NCBI GenBank assembly: GCA_900314925.1
Contig: OMXC01000006.1
Span: forward strand, 212,211 to 276,210
Length of the DNA stretch: 64,000 nucleotides
Direction of reading: 5' to 3'
Source of the DNA: an uncultured Bacteroidales bacterium
GTDB taxonomy: Bacteria; Bacteroidota; Bacteroidia; Bacteroidales; P3
The notes beneath the pieces were generated by a model. That model was not told the origin of the DNA. It did not search any database and was given only the letters and a program-made list of their open reading frames with translations. Made by a program: the position numbers and the translations under genes. Each line of letters starts with the position of its first letter. The first letter of the stretch is position 1. This document shows, one piece after another, positions 47,951 through 57,578 of the stretch.

Positions 47951-48742
47951 CTATTTCTTCCCCACAAGTATGGCGGAGCCTTTGAGCCCCAGCCAGAAGG
48001 CTTCACGGCGACTCATGAAAAGGCCGTCGTCGGTGGGGATAAGACTCACATCGGCATAGCCCATGTTTTTCAATCGCTGCACGAACATCTGCATGTCGCC
48101 ATACTTCAGCGGCGAGAAGATGTCGTGGATGGCGAAGGTGCCGCCTTTCTTGAGCACGCGGAGTGTCTCCATCACAATCTCCTGACGGTTGCGGATTGGG
48201 ATGTTGTGGTACACATAGTTGCTGCATACCGCATCGAAGGTCCCGTCGGCGAAATGGAGGCGTACGGCATCGCCCTTGGCAAAGGAGGTGTTTGATACAC
48301 CCTCGGCTTTGGCGTTCTCCTCACAGAGGGTCTTGCTGAAAGAGGAATACTCCGCACCCCAGCGGTCGATGCCGGTCATCCGCGCCTTTGGGTTGCGCCT
48401 GGCCACGGCGATAGTCAATGCGCCGCTGCCGCACCCCACGTCGAGGCCACAGCCGCCTTCAGGCAACACGACCCTCGCGGCCACGCCGTCGATTATCACA
48501 CGCGATAGCTGGCGCTTCCCGTCGTATGAAAAGGCTCGGTACAACAGCACCATCCATGCCGTCACCGCCAGTAAGACGATAGTGAGAACAAGAAAAAGTG
48601 CCGTCAGTACGGTTCTCCATATTCCGGCGGCAAGCAATCCGCTCACACCGAAGACAAGGAACAGCACAAGGCACACCGCGCATCCTGCCGCCGTTCCACG
48701 TATCATGCCCTTGGGCATCCAGTTTTTGTAGTTAGGTTTCAT
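47951..48742 (-). CDS. Class I SAM-dependent methyltransferase with N-terminal membrane helices
   Basis: A 263-residue protein. Two hydrophobic helices (AVCLVLFLVFGVSGLLAAGI; VLTALFLVLTIVLLAVTAWMVLLY) precede a Rossmann methyltransferase domain with SAM motif I GLDVGCGSGALTIAVA and CSNYVYHNIPIRNR / LRVLKKGGTFAIHD later on. The substrate is unknown. It is 10 bases downstream of a second methyltransferase and a membrane protein, probably one operon. Confidence 0.85.
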   Translation of the reverse strand: MKPNYKNWMPKGMIRGTAAGCAVCLVLFLVFGVSGLLAAGIWRTVLTALFLVLTIVLLAVTAWMVLLYRAFSYDGKRQLSRVIIDGVAARVVLPEGGCGLDVGCGSGALTIAVARRNPKARMTGIDRWGAEYSSFSKTLCEENAKAEGVSNTSFAKGDAVRLHFADGTFDAVCSNYVYHNIPIRNRQEIVMETLRVLKKGGTFAIHDIFSPLKYGDMQMFVQRLKNMGYADVSLIPTDDGLFMSRREAFWLGLKGSAILVGKK

Positions 48743-48752
48743 AGTTATCTTT

Positions 48753-49385
48753 CTATTTTGTTGCTATTACGGCCAGCCAGTGGTGCTGCCCGTCGCCGTG
48801 GACGGCGATGTCGCGGAAGCCGGCATTAGTCAAGTGTGCGCGTAGCTCGTCGGGGGTGTAGGTGTGCATACCATCAATCATCTTCTCCCACTTCTCGTTT
48901 TTGCCCGTGAGGCCGTCGTCCTCGTTGACGATGGCGAAACGTCCACACTCTTTCAGGCATCGGCGCACCCCACGGAAGCACTCTTCGATGTCTGGCCAGA
49001 AGTAGACGGTCTCGAAGGCGGTCACAAGGTCGAAGGCGCCATCCTCGAAAGGCAGCGCAGCGGCGCTGCCTTCCAGCACGCGGCAGCGCCCTGCGGCAAT
49101 GGCGGCGGCGTTCACTTCGGTGCTTTTCTTCACCGAGACGGGGGAGTAGTCGATACCCGTCACCATCCCTTGGGGGCAACGCTTCAGCAGACGTGCCACA
49201 TTGGCGCCGCCGCCGCACCCCACATCGAGGACATTGGCATCGGCGGTGAACGTCAGATGCGAGAGGCCCCACTCAGCCAGACGAGCGTGGCCGCCACCGT
49301 TCATCCCGTTGACCATCATTCTTCCGAAGAAACCTTCGGGCTTGCGTGTGTTACTGAAAAACTTGCTTAGTATACCCATAATCAT
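48753..49385 (-). CDS. Class I SAM-dependent methyltransferase
   Basis: A 210-residue soluble methyltransferase: MNGGGHARLAEWGLSHLTF, motif I VLDVGCGGGANVARLLKRC, GIDYSPVSVKKS, and FDLVTAFETVYFWPDIEECFRGVRRCLKECGRFAIVNE. Similar to the UbiE/Methyltransf_11 group. A Met two codons downstream is an alternative start. It starts 4 bases after the membrane protein's stop. Confidence 0.87.
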   Translation of the reverse strand: MIMGILSKFFSNTRKPEGFFGRMMVNGMNGGGHARLAEWGLSHLTFTADANVLDVGCGGGANVARLLKRCPQGMVTGIDYSPVSVKKSTEVNAAAIAAGRCRVLEGSAAALPFEDGAFDLVTAFETVYFWPDIEECFRGVRRCLKECGRFAIVNEDDGLTGKNEKWEKMIDGMHTYTPDELRAHLTNAGFRDIAVHGDGQHHWLAVIATK

Positions 49386-49389
49386 ATTG

Positions 49390-49926
49390 TTATTTAATTA
49401 TTTTCTTTGCTATCCACAATCCGCACTCGGCGGCAACGACGATGGCCACCAAGGCGACGACGAGCCACAGCGTGCTCTGCAGCGGAGCCATAGCGTCGGC
49501 ATAGGCCTGCCCCACCTCCTCGGCGGCACCCTGAAGGTACCACGCCTTGCGCGTCCAGAGGTAGATGATCTCGGCGATGTTGCCGAGGGCGAGAATCGGG
49601 TAAGTGACGGCGTCCTTCTTGACGCCCAGCCGCACCAAGTCACTCAGCACACCGAAGCCTACGATGACGGCCAGGCGTGTGAGATCCATCTCGCCCATAG
49701 CCATCATAAGCAAGCCGAATACGGCAGACAGCACCGTTGCCAAGCCGAACCTATGCCAGCGGAGCGAGAGCCAGCGGTAGGGCAACGCGCCAAGGAGCGC
49801 ACCCAAGGCAGGAGCTAGCACCCAGCATACCGGATGGGCAAATCCGATGAACTCGGCGGCGAATACCGCCACGAAATACAGCACCACGAAACCTGTAGCG
49901 CTCCAGAATGTCAGTTTTTTAACCAT
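49390..49926 (-). CDS. Predicted membrane protein, possibly MptD/Trep_Strep-type ECF S component
   Basis: A 178-residue protein with about five helices: FWSATGFVVLYFVAVFAAEFIGF, HPVCWVLAPALGALLGALPYRWL, and a long FGLLMMAMGEMDLTRLAVIVGFGVLSDLVRLG. The overall pattern, especially the Pro/Ala-rich second helix and Gly-rich fourth, resembles the Trep_Strep family of energy-coupling-factor substrate components. No ATPase partner is nearby, so this is tentative. It leads the two-methyltransferase operon. Confidence 0.5.
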   Translation of the reverse strand: MVKKLTFWSATGFVVLYFVAVFAAEFIGFAHPVCWVLAPALGALLGALPYRWLSLRWHRFGLATVLSAVFGLLMMAMGEMDLTRLAVIVGFGVLSDLVRLGVKKDAVTYPILALGNIAEIIYLWTRKAWYLQGAAEEVGQAYADAMAPLQSTLWLVVALVAIVVAAECGLWIAKKIIK

Positions 49927-50076
49927 AATATTGCATTTTTGAATCCTGCTGCAAAATTACCGACATCACCACAACCCCACAATAGCCAATAATGATGATT
50001 TATTCGCGGACAGCGCCGGCCGACACCGTTCGCGAGCGAAGAAAACTTCTTTACCCATGACAGTTAATAAATATTT

Positions 50077-50108
50077 TTTGCGGGGACGTTTTTATTTTGT
50101 ATATTTGC
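50077..50108 (+). promoter_or_regulatory. Promoter of korAB
   Basis: TTTG (50077-50080) and TATATTTGC (50100-50108), 23 nt apart; leader about 40 nt. Confidence 0.78.
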
Positions 50109-50150
50109 ACTTTCAAAATAAACAAATAAATAATAAAACATATAATTAAT

Positions 50151-51992
50151 ATGTCACAAAATCAGATTGTTAATAAAGAGGACCTTGTGGTCCGATTTGC
50201 TGGCGACTCGGGTGACGGCATGCAGCTCAGCGGCACGCTGTTCAGCGACGCGTCGGCTCTGACCGGCAACGACATCGCCACGTTCCCCGACTACCCCGCC
50301 GAAATCCGCGCCCCGCACAACACCATCGCCGGCGTGAGCGGCTACCAGGTGCATGTGGGCAACCACATCTACTCCTCGGGCGACAAGTGCGACATCCTCG
50401 TGGCCATGAATCCCGCTGCCTTCAAGAGCCAGCTGAAGTGGGCCAAGAAGGGTGCCACCGTCATCGTCGACATCGACACCTTTACCGACGAGGCCATGGA
50501 GAAGGCCGGCTACAAGGAGAATCCCTTCACCGACGAGCTGGAGCGCGCCTACACCATCATCAAGGCCCCCATCACCAGCTTCACCGAGAAGATAGGCGAC
50601 GCACAGGGCGTCGACAAGAAGACCGCCGACAAGAGCCGTAACATGTTCGCCCTCGGCATCATCTTCTACGCCACCCACAAGACTTTAGACCATACCTTCG
50701 CATACCTGGAGCGCAAGTTCGCCAAGAAACCCGCCGTCATCACGCTGAACAAGGCCGTGCTGACCGAGGGTTACGAATATGCCGACAAGCTGGAGGTGAT
50801 GCACTCGCACATCTTCGAGGTGGCCCACGCCGACAAGATGGAGAAGGGCCGCTACCGCAACATCACGGGTAACGTGGCCACCGCCTGGGGTCTGCTGGCA
50901 GCCAGCGAGAAGAGCGGCCGCCGTCTCTTCCTGGGCTCCTACCCCATCACCCCCGCCACCGACGTCATGGTGGAGCTGGCCAAGCACAAGAGCCTCGGCG
51001 CCCGCGTGTTCCAGGCCGAAGACGAGATTGCCGGTATCTGCAGCGCCATCGGCGCCAGCTACGCCGGTGCCCTGGCCTGCACCAGCACCTCCGGCCCCGG
51101 ACTGTCGCTGAAGAGTGAGGCCCTGGGTCTTGCCGTGATGACCGAGTTGCCGCTCGTCGTCGTCGACGTGCAGCGCGGTGGTCCCTCGACGGGTCTGCCC
51201 ACCAAGACCGAGCAGAGCGACCTCGACCAGGCCCTCTACGGCCGCAACGGCGAGGCCCCGCTGGTGGTCGTCGCCGCCAGCAGCAGCGCCAACTGCTTCT
51301 ACTGGGCCTTCAACGCCGCCAAGATAGCCCTCGAGCACATGACCCCCGTCATCCTGCTCACCGACGGCTATCTGGGCAACGGCAGCCAGCTGTTCCGCAT
51401 ACCGAGCATGAAAGACATGCCTGAAATCAAGCCGCGTCTGGCCAAGGAGAACGACCCGAACTATCGTCCGTTCCGCCGCGACCCGGAGACCTACGCCCGC
51501 GAGTGGGCTCTGCCCGGCATGGAAGGCCTGAGCCACCGTGTTGGCGGCCTTGAGAAGTGCCCCGACGGTCCTCTGAGCACCGACCCGGAGAACCACGCCT
51601 TGATGACCAAGAACCGCCAGGAGAAGGTGAACCGCGTGGCCAACGACATCCCCGACCAAGAGGTGACCGGCGCCAAGGACGCCGACCTGCTCGTGGTGGG
51701 CTGGGGCGGCACCAGCGGTGCTTTGACCCTCGCCGTTGAGGAGATGAACAACGAAGGCAAAAAGGTGGCCTACACCCACTTCAACTACATCTGCCCGCTG
51801 CCCAAGAACACGGGCGACATACTGCGCCGCTACAAGAAGATCGTGGTCTGCGAGCTGAACAACGGCCAGTTTGCAGGCTACCTGCGCACCAAGTTCCCGG
51901 AGTGCCCCATGACCCAGTACAACAAAGTGATGGGCCTGCCCTTCGAGGTCGGTGAGCTGAAAGCAGAGTTTAACAGATTGTTGGAGAAATAA
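50151..51992 (+). CDS. korA: 2-oxoacid:ferredoxin oxidoreductase alpha subunit (with fused gamma domain)
   Basis: A 613-residue protein. The N-terminal gamma domain (about 1-190) has VVRFAGDSGDGMQLSGTLFSDASALTGNDIATFPDYPAEIRAP. The alpha domain follows with GSYPITPATDVMVELAKH, ALACTSTSGPGLSLKSEALGLAVM and VDVQRGGPSTGLPTKTEQSDL. With KorB it oxidatively decarboxylates 2-oxoglutarate or a related 2-oxoacid to acyl-CoA, reducing ferredoxin. The 2-oxoglutarate assignment is by family resemblance. korB begins 12 bases downstream. Confidence 0.93.
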   Translation: MSQNQIVNKEDLVVRFAGDSGDGMQLSGTLFSDASALTGNDIATFPDYPAEIRAPHNTIAGVSGYQVHVGNHIYSSGDKCDILVAMNPAAFKSQLKWAKKGATVIVDIDTFTDEAMEKAGYKENPFTDELERAYTIIKAPITSFTEKIGDAQGVDKKTADKSRNMFALGIIFYATHKTLDHTFAYLERKFAKKPAVITLNKAVLTEGYEYADKLEVMHSHIFEVAHADKMEKGRYRNITGNVATAWGLLAASEKSGRRLFLGSYPITPATDVMVELAKHKSLGARVFQAEDEIAGICSAIGASYAGALACTSTSGPGLSLKSEALGLAVMTELPLVVVDVQRGGPSTGLPTKTEQSDLDQALYGRNGEAPLVVVAASSSANCFYWAFNAAKIALEHMTPVILLTDGYLGNGSQLFRIPSMKDMPEIKPRLAKENDPNYRPFRRDPETYAREWALPGMEGLSHRVGGLEKCPDGPLSTDPENHALMTKNRQEKVNRVANDIPDQEVTGAKDADLLVVGWGGTSGALTLAVEEMNNEGKKVAYTHFNYICPLPKNTGDILRRYKKIVVCELNNGQFAGYLRTKFPECPMTQYNKVMGLPFEVGELKAEFNRLLEK

Positions 51993-52004
51993 AACATAAC
52001 AGAT

Positions 52005-53039
52005 ATGGAAAAGCATTTTGTTCCCAAAGCGGATAAAGAATATACCAAGGCTGATTTCCAGAGCGACCAGATGGTGAAGTGGTGCCCGGGCTGCGGCGAC
52101 CACGCCATCCTCGCCGCCCTGCTGGCCACCTTCCCAAAGACTGGCTACAAGAAGGAGAACGTCTGCATGGTGAGCGGTATCGGCTGCTCCAGCCGTATCC
52201 CCTACTATGTTGACACCTACGGTTTCCACAGCATCCACGGACGCGCCTGCGCCATCGCCACGGGTGTGAAGCTGGCCAACCCCGCGCTGAGCGTGTGGGT
52301 GAACATGGGCGACGGCGACTCCATGGCTATCGGCGGCAACCACCTGATCCACGCTGTGCGCCGCAATCAGGACCTGAACATCACCATCTTCAACAATGAG
52401 ATCTACGGCCTGACCAAGGGCCAGTACAGCCCCACGACGAAGTTCGGCCAGGTGACCAAGACCTCGCCCTACGGCACCATCGACTACCCCTTCAACCCCG
52501 GCGAGCTCATCATGGGCGCCCAGGGCACCTTCTTCGCCCGCACGCTTGACTGCGTGCCCACCCTCAGCACCGACTGCATGACCCGCGCCGCCAAGCATGA
52601 CGGCTGCTCTGTGGTCGAGGTGCTGCAGAACTGCGTCATCTTCAACGACAAGACGCACGCCGCCATCACCGACCGCGCCGTACGCGACGACCGTACCATC
52701 GTGCTGGAGCACGGCAAGCCCATGCTCTTCGGCAAGAACAAGGAGAAAGGTCTGCGCTTCAACGGCCGCCAGCTTGAGGTGGTCACCCTCGGCGAGAACG
52801 GCGTCACCATGGACGACATCATGGTGCACGACGAGACCACCGAGGACACCGGCATCCACATGATGCTGGCCCACATGGGTCCCGCATCGAACCTGCCCGT
52901 GGCCCTCGGCGTCATCCGCAACGTCAAGAAAGTGAGCTACACGCAGCTCTACGAGGAGCAGATGGAAGAGCAGATGAACGTCGGCAAGTACAAATGCATG
53001 GACGACCTGCTCAACAGCGGCGACACCTGGGAGGTGTAA
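52005..53039 (+). CDS. korB: 2-oxoacid:ferredoxin oxidoreductase beta subunit
   Basis: A 344-residue thiamine-pyrophosphate subunit: KWCPGCGDHAILAALLATFPK with cluster-binding cysteines, GIGCSSRIPYYVDTYGFHSIHGRACAIATGVKLANP, and the TPP motif MGDGDSMAIGGNHLIHAVRRNQDLNITIFNNEIYGLTKGQYSPT. It pairs with KorA in the cytoplasm; a ferredoxin is the likely electron acceptor. The operon ends at a strong terminator. Confidence 0.94.
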   Translation: MEKHFVPKADKEYTKADFQSDQMVKWCPGCGDHAILAALLATFPKTGYKKENVCMVSGIGCSSRIPYYVDTYGFHSIHGRACAIATGVKLANPALSVWVNMGDGDSMAIGGNHLIHAVRRNQDLNITIFNNEIYGLTKGQYSPTTKFGQVTKTSPYGTIDYPFNPGELIMGAQGTFFARTLDCVPTLSTDCMTRAAKHDGCSVVEVLQNCVIFNDKTHAAITDRAVRDDRTIVLEHGKPMLFGKNKEKGLRFNGRQLEVVTLGENGVTMDDIMVHDETTEDTGIHMMLAHMGPASNLPVALGVIRNVKKVSYTQLYEEQMEEQMNVGKYKCMDDLLNSGDTWEV

Positions 53040-53045
53040 CAACAG

Positions 53046-53073
53046 TTATGAGTTAAGAGTTATGAGTTAAGAG
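53046..53073. repeat. 7-bp-period array after korB
   Basis: Four heptamers TTATGAG, TTAAGAG, TTATGAG, TTAAGAG with no C on the + strand. Confidence 0.85.
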
Positions 53074-53105
53074 TCAGTTGATTCATAATTCTTGTCTGAC
53101 AACAA

Positions 53106-53141
53106 CAAAGAGGCTGCCGAGGGTGGCCTCTTTATTTTTTT
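53106..53141 (+). terminator. korAB terminator
   Basis: Hairpin AAAGAGGC/GCCTCTTT followed by TATTTTTTT. Confidence 0.9.
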
Positions 53142-53196
53142 TACACAGGTTGCAAAATTCTTCGTATATTTGCATTTTGTATATAATACCTAATAT

Positions 53197-55326
53197 ATGA
53201 AGAGAATAGTCCTTACACTGTTAGCTGTGAGCCTTTTAGCCACACTGTCGGCACAGACAGCCAAATGCGGCATAGACACCAAAGCCCTTGTGCAGGAAGA
53301 AGTGTCGGCCGGAGCCGAGATGATTAGTTTTCTGGTAAAGGTCGTGCCGGACTTCGACCGCACCCCCTTTGAGAAAGCAGGCATAACCATAGGCGCAAAA
53401 GCTGGCCAGATAGTCACGATGCGCGTACCGGTAGCAAGCCTTGGGCTGTTAGAGACCGAGAAGCAGGTGCTGCAGTACAGCATATCGCATCGTATAGCAG
53501 CCCCCGACTGCGACGCGGCGCGGGCCGACACACGATCCGACAGCGTACAGGACGGACTGGGCGTCAGCGGCGGTCTGAACATCGACGGCAGCGGGGTGCT
53601 CATCGGCATCACCGACTGGGGCTTCGACTACACCCACCCCAACTACAACGGCGGGACCAACAGCAACCGCCGCCTTGAACGCGCCTGGGATCATTTCAAG
53701 CTCAGCGGTCCGGCTCCGGCAGGCTTCACCTATGGCACCGAGACCATCGGCACATACGAGCTCTCCGATGCACATGGCGACACCTCCAACCTGTACGGCT
53801 ACGGCACACACGGCACACACGTGGCCGGCATAGCTGCCGGCAAGGGCAAGAACAGCAAATACCGCGGTATGGCCTATAAGGCCAACCTTCTCTTCAGCTC
53901 CTTCGGGCTGGGCGAAGCCGAGTGGATGGACGCTGTGGCATGGATGGCTCGTGTGGCAAAAGAAAGCAACCGCCGCATTGTCATCAACAGCAGCTGGGGC
54001 ATGTACACCTTCAGCACCCTTGACGGCACATCGTTGCTGTGCCAGGCTATCAATAGCCTCTCCGACTCCGGCGTGGTCTTCGTCACCAGCGCAGGCAACA
54101 ACGGCGACATAAACTTCCATGTCAGCAAGACCTTCGACGGCACCCCTGACACTCTTCGCACCATAGTGGTGGCCGCCAGCGACATCTATGCCATAGAGGA
54201 GACCGGCCAGGCCCTGATCATGTGGGGCGAACAGGACCACGACTTCCAGACAGCCATACGCATCAAGAACGGCAGCAACCTCTGGACGACACCATTCTAC
54301 AACACCGCCAGCGGCGACACCGTCCTGCGTGACACCCTCCTCTGCGGCACCGACACTGTCACCTACCGCGTCATGATAGAGCACAGCAATCCCTTCGACG
54401 GCCGTCCACACATACAGCTCGACCTTGACAAGACACCACACCAGAAACAGCTTCTCATCACCGCCACCAGCGGCACCGTACACGCTTGGAACATTGCCAA
54501 CAAGGAGAACCACGCCGGCAACGAGGGTTGCTCGTTCACCAGCACCGACATTCAGACATTCACCCCCGGCAACGCCGACTACGGCATCGGCGAGCCTGCA
54601 TGCGCTGCCAAATGCATAAGTGTTGCGGCACACATCGCCGACTCGAGAAACAACAACGACAACACATGGCGTCTCGGCGACCATACCTCCTTCACCAGCT
54701 ACGGTCCCCTCATCAACGGCCTGCAGAAACCCGAGATTTCCGCTCCCGGACAGAACGTTGTCTCGTCGGTCAACGTGTGGTCAGACAGCCCCTACAACAC
54801 CAGCTCCTACAGCAGGATGACCTACCCCATCGGCAACCTCACCTACCGCTGGTCGCCGATGAGCGGCACCTCGATGTCGAGCCCCGTGGTCACCGGCATC
54901 GTAGCCCTCATACTGCAGGCCAACCCCGACCTCAGCGTTGACGAGATACGCGACATCATCACCTCCACGGCCCGCAACGACGCCATCACAGGCCCGCTGG
55001 TAGCCAACGACAGCGCCGACCGGCGTTGGGGCTGGGGCAAGATTGACGCCCTCCGCGCCGTGAACGCCGCCATCAGCCACGCAAGCCTGGAACAAGCCGA
55101 GCACTACCGCCTGCCTCTGCATGTCTATCCCAACCCGGCCACAGGCCGCCTCACGATCAACACAGGCTGCGGCGAACCCGTGACAGCCACAATATACGGT
55201 GTCGACGGCCGCACCGTCACACGTCTCCAGATAACACAAGAGACCTCCATCGACGTAAGCTCGTGGCCCAAGGGCGTCTACATCCTCAGCGTAGGCTCCC
55301 GCACCGAGAAGATGATTGTCAAATAA
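53197..55326 (+). CDS. S8 family serine peptidase with T9SS sorting domain
   Basis: A 709-residue secreted subtilase. Signal MKRIVLTLLAVSLLATLSAQ, an N-terminal propeptide-like region, then the S8 domain with catalytic Asp in GITDWGFDYTHPNY, His in GTHGTHVAGIAAGKG and Ser in GTSMSSPVVTGIVALILQ. The C-terminal segment (YPNPATGRLTI..VDGRTVTRLQI..SWPKGVYILSVG..KMIVK) is a type A T9SS sorting signal. It is probably exported across the outer membrane and digests proteins outside. The promoter TATATTTGC lies about 25 bases upstream of the ATG. Confidence 0.94.
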   Translation: MKRIVLTLLAVSLLATLSAQTAKCGIDTKALVQEEVSAGAEMISFLVKVVPDFDRTPFEKAGITIGAKAGQIVTMRVPVASLGLLETEKQVLQYSISHRIAAPDCDAARADTRSDSVQDGLGVSGGLNIDGSGVLIGITDWGFDYTHPNYNGGTNSNRRLERAWDHFKLSGPAPAGFTYGTETIGTYELSDAHGDTSNLYGYGTHGTHVAGIAAGKGKNSKYRGMAYKANLLFSSFGLGEAEWMDAVAWMARVAKESNRRIVINSSWGMYTFSTLDGTSLLCQAINSLSDSGVVFVTSAGNNGDINFHVSKTFDGTPDTLRTIVVAASDIYAIEETGQALIMWGEQDHDFQTAIRIKNGSNLWTTPFYNTASGDTVLRDTLLCGTDTVTYRVMIEHSNPFDGRPHIQLDLDKTPHQKQLLITATSGTVHAWNIANKENHAGNEGCSFTSTDIQTFTPGNADYGIGEPACAAKCISVAAHIADSRNNNDNTWRLGDHTSFTSYGPLINGLQKPEISAPGQNVVSSVNVWSDSPYNTSSYSRMTYPIGNLTYRWSPMSGTSMSSPVVTGIVALILQANPDLSVDEIRDIITSTARNDAITGPLVANDSADRRWGWGKIDALRAVNAAISHASLEQAEHYRLPLHVYPNPATGRLTINTGCGEPVTATIYGVDGRTVTRLQITQETSIDVSSWPKGVYILSVGSRTEKMIVK

Positions 55327-55330
55327 CAAG

Positions 55331-56323
55331 ATGCTCAAGCTCTTCCGAAACAACATGGCCTTGCAGTCGCTGCTCATTATGGCAGCGCTGCTACTGCTGT
55401 GGCTGCGACCGCTCATAACGCCACCCGCGATGGTGGCGGCACCCACCGACGGCATACTCTACACACTCCTTCTACCCCTCTTCGCCAACGCGCCGCGTGC
55501 CGCCGTGATTATTGCCATGCTCCTCGTGCTCGTCGAAGGCGTGATGCTCAACATACTGCTCTCCGACACAGGGCTTGTGCCGCAGACTACCCTCCTGCCG
55601 ACGCTGCTCTACATCGTCTTCCTCAGCGCTCCGGCCACTACGCTCACACCCATGATACTCGTCTCGGCGGCTCTGATAGCATGCGCCTGGCAGCTCTCGC
55701 TGAAAGGCACCCTGCTCACCATATCCACCACGCGCATCTGCAGCGCCACAGCCATCATAGGCATCTGCTCGCTCTTCTACCTGCCAGCCCTGGCCATCAT
55801 CATCAGCTATCTCCTCGTAGCCATCAGCTACCGCCTATACAACTGGCGCGACATAACGACCATGCTGCTCGGCCTGCTCGCGCCCTACCTGTTCCTTGTC
55901 ACCGTCCTCTACCTCACCGGCGGCCTTGCCGGATGGTGGAGCGCCACGGCGGCAAGCCTCGGCGACATCACCATGCACATAGCACCGACAGCATGGCTTC
56001 CGCTCACCGCCAACATAGCGCTTGCGCTGCTCTTTGCCGTCAGCCTCTTCACACTCTGGCTGCGCATCGGCGAACACCCCGTCATGTGGCAGAAGAACGC
56101 CTCCACCGTCATGCTCGTCAGCGTGGGCGGCATCGTCATGCTGCTCTACTCGCGCCTGCTGCCTGTCGACCTTGCCTTCTTCGCCATTTCCTTCGCCCTC
56201 TGCGGCACACACCTGCTCATGCCGACCCTCTGCCGACCCTCTGCCACACGCCGCCGCAAACAACGCCTCTGGGTATACGACATGCTGCTCGTCCTGATCA
56301 TCACCGCCGCCATCCTATGCTGA
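55331..56323 (+). CDS. DUF6427 family membrane protein
   Basis: A 330-residue protein with about nine hydrophobic helices (MALQSLLIMAALLLLWLRPLIT, TLLPTLLYIVFLSAPAT, ALIISYLLVAISYRLYNWRDITTMLLGLLAPYL). The start LKLFRNNMALQSLLIMAALLLLW matches DUF6427. Function unknown. An upstream TTG start in the track region was rejected in favour of the ATG 4 bases after the protease stop. It overlaps rnhB by 7 bases. Confidence 0.85.
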   Translation: MLKLFRNNMALQSLLIMAALLLLWLRPLITPPAMVAAPTDGILYTLLLPLFANAPRAAVIIAMLLVLVEGVMLNILLSDTGLVPQTTLLPTLLYIVFLSAPATTLTPMILVSAALIACAWQLSLKGTLLTISTTRICSATAIIGICSLFYLPALAIIISYLLVAISYRLYNWRDITTMLLGLLAPYLFLVTVLYLTGGLAGWWSATAASLGDITMHIAPTAWLPLTANIALALLFAVSLFTLWLRIGEHPVMWQKNASTVMLVSVGGIVMLLYSRLLPVDLAFFAISFALCGTHLLMPTLCRPSATRRRKQRLWVYDMLLVLIITAAILC

Positions 56324-56973
56324 AACCGTGGCTCATAGAAGGACGTCGCGAGGCTGGATGCGACGAAGCTGGTCGCGGCCCCTTGGCCGGGCCGGTAACG
56401 GCTGCCGCCGTAATACTGCCGTCAGGCTACTCCAACCCCGTCCTCAACGACTCCAAGCAACTGACCGAACGGCAACGCAACGTCCTGCGCGCCGACATAG
56501 AAGCCAACGCCCTCGCATGGGCTGTGGCCACCGTCGACGCCGCCGACATCGACCGCCTCAACATACTGCACGCCTCCACACACGCCATGTGTCTCGCCGC
56601 CAAGGCCCTCCTCGGCGACGCGGCCCCCAATGTCGTCTGCGGCGGCACACAGCTCGGCGACATACAGCCAGAATACCTGCTCGTCGACGGCAACCGCTTC
56701 TACAACGAGACCGACATCCCCTACCAGACCTTCGTCAAAGGCGATGCCACCTACATGCCCATCGCTGCAGCCAGCATACTCGCCAAGACACACCGCGACG
56801 AACTCATGCTGCGCCTGCACAACGAATACCCCGACTACGGCTGGGACCGCAACAAAGGCTACCCCACAGCGGAGCACTTCGACGCCATAGAGCAACACGG
56901 CGTCACACCCTACCACCGGCGCTCCTTCAGCCTCTACCGCCAACACACACTCTTCGACCAACTCAACACTTAA
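56317..56973 (+). CDS. rnhB: Ribonuclease HII
   Basis: A 218-residue enzyme from the ATG giving MLKPWLIEGRREAGCDEAGRGPLAGPVTAAAVILP. The DEAGRGPLAGPV signature carries the active-site Asp and Glu. VDGNRF, KGDATYMPIAAASILAKTHRDE and YGWDRNKGYPTAEH complete the type 2 RNase H pattern. It removes ribonucleotides from DNA. In-frame codons upstream are a shadow of DUF6427. The last residues (LNT) and stop are written by a 7-bp array. Confidence 0.95.
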   Translation: MLKPWLIEGRREAGCDEAGRGPLAGPVTAAAVILPSGYSNPVLNDSKQLTERQRNVLRADIEANALAWAVATVDAADIDRLNILHASTHAMCLAAKALLGDAAPNVVCGGTQLGDIQPEYLLVDGNRFYNETDIPYQTFVKGDATYMPIAAASILAKTHRDELMLRLHNEYPDYGWDRNKGYPTAEHFDAIEQHGVTPYHRRSFSLYRQHTLFDQLNT

Positions 56974-57019
56974 CACTTAACACTCAACACTTAACATTTA
57001 AAACTTAAAACTTAAAACT
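56964..57019. repeat. 7-bp-period array at rnhB stop
   Basis: Exactly eight heptamers (56 nt) drifting from CAACACT through TAACACT to TAAAACT, with no G on the + strand. The rnhB stop lies in the first unit pair. Confidence 0.92.
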
Positions 57020-57032
57020 ATCCACAAAATAT

Positions 57033-57578
57033 ATGCTTGATTTCATCAAAGACCTGCGGCGCCGCAACATCATCCGCGACCTCAAAGCCGCCCCGCGCGA
57101 CAAGAAGATAGACAACATCGACGAGATACGCTCCATTGGTGTCATCTGCCGCCTTTCCGACGAAGCCTCGTGGAACATACTGCACCACTTCGCCAAGGTC
57201 ATGGAAAACCAAGGCAAGAGCGTCCACATCATAGCGCTCCTCGACAAAGACCAGGAACTCCACTACGTCATAACCCACCAGAACACACACATCTGCCGCA
57301 CCAAGAGCGACTTCAACTTCTGGGGGCTTCCCTCCGACGATGCCATACGGCCCTTCGTCAGCCGCCACTACGACCTGCTCATCGACACCATCGGCGACGA
57401 CAACTTCTTCGCCCAGTATGTGGCTTTGCGCACCGAAGCCAACCTCAAGGTGGCCTATGCCACACCTGCCGAAGACCCCACCGAAGTCTTCGACCTCATC
57501 ATCCGCGGCGACGGCCACGTGGAACTCAAAGGCTTCTTCAACAACATCATCGAATACCTCAGCATGATAAAGAAATGA
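57033..57578 (+). CDS. DUF6913 family protein
   Basis: A 181-residue soluble protein: MLDFIKDLRRRNIIRDLKAAPRDKKIDNIDEIRSIGVICRLSDEASWNILHHFAKVM..FNFWGLPSDDAIRPFVSRHYDLLIDTIGDDNFF. It matches the Bacteroidota DUF6913 family of unknown function. Its stop overlaps the dapA start by 3 bases, suggesting translational coupling. Confidence 0.82.
   Translation: MLDFIKDLRRRNIIRDLKAAPRDKKIDNIDEIRSIGVICRLSDEASWNILHHFAKVMENQGKSVHIIALLDKDQELHYVITHQNTHICRTKSDFNFWGLPSDDAIRPFVSRHYDLLIDTIGDDNFFAQYVALRTEANLKVAYATPAEDPTEVFDLIIRGDGHVELKGFFNNIIEYLSMIKK

Noticed and set aside
50685..53042. 785-codon minus-strand ORF opposite korAB
   Set aside because: Shadow of two clearly conserved coding genes; no promoter or recognisable domain.
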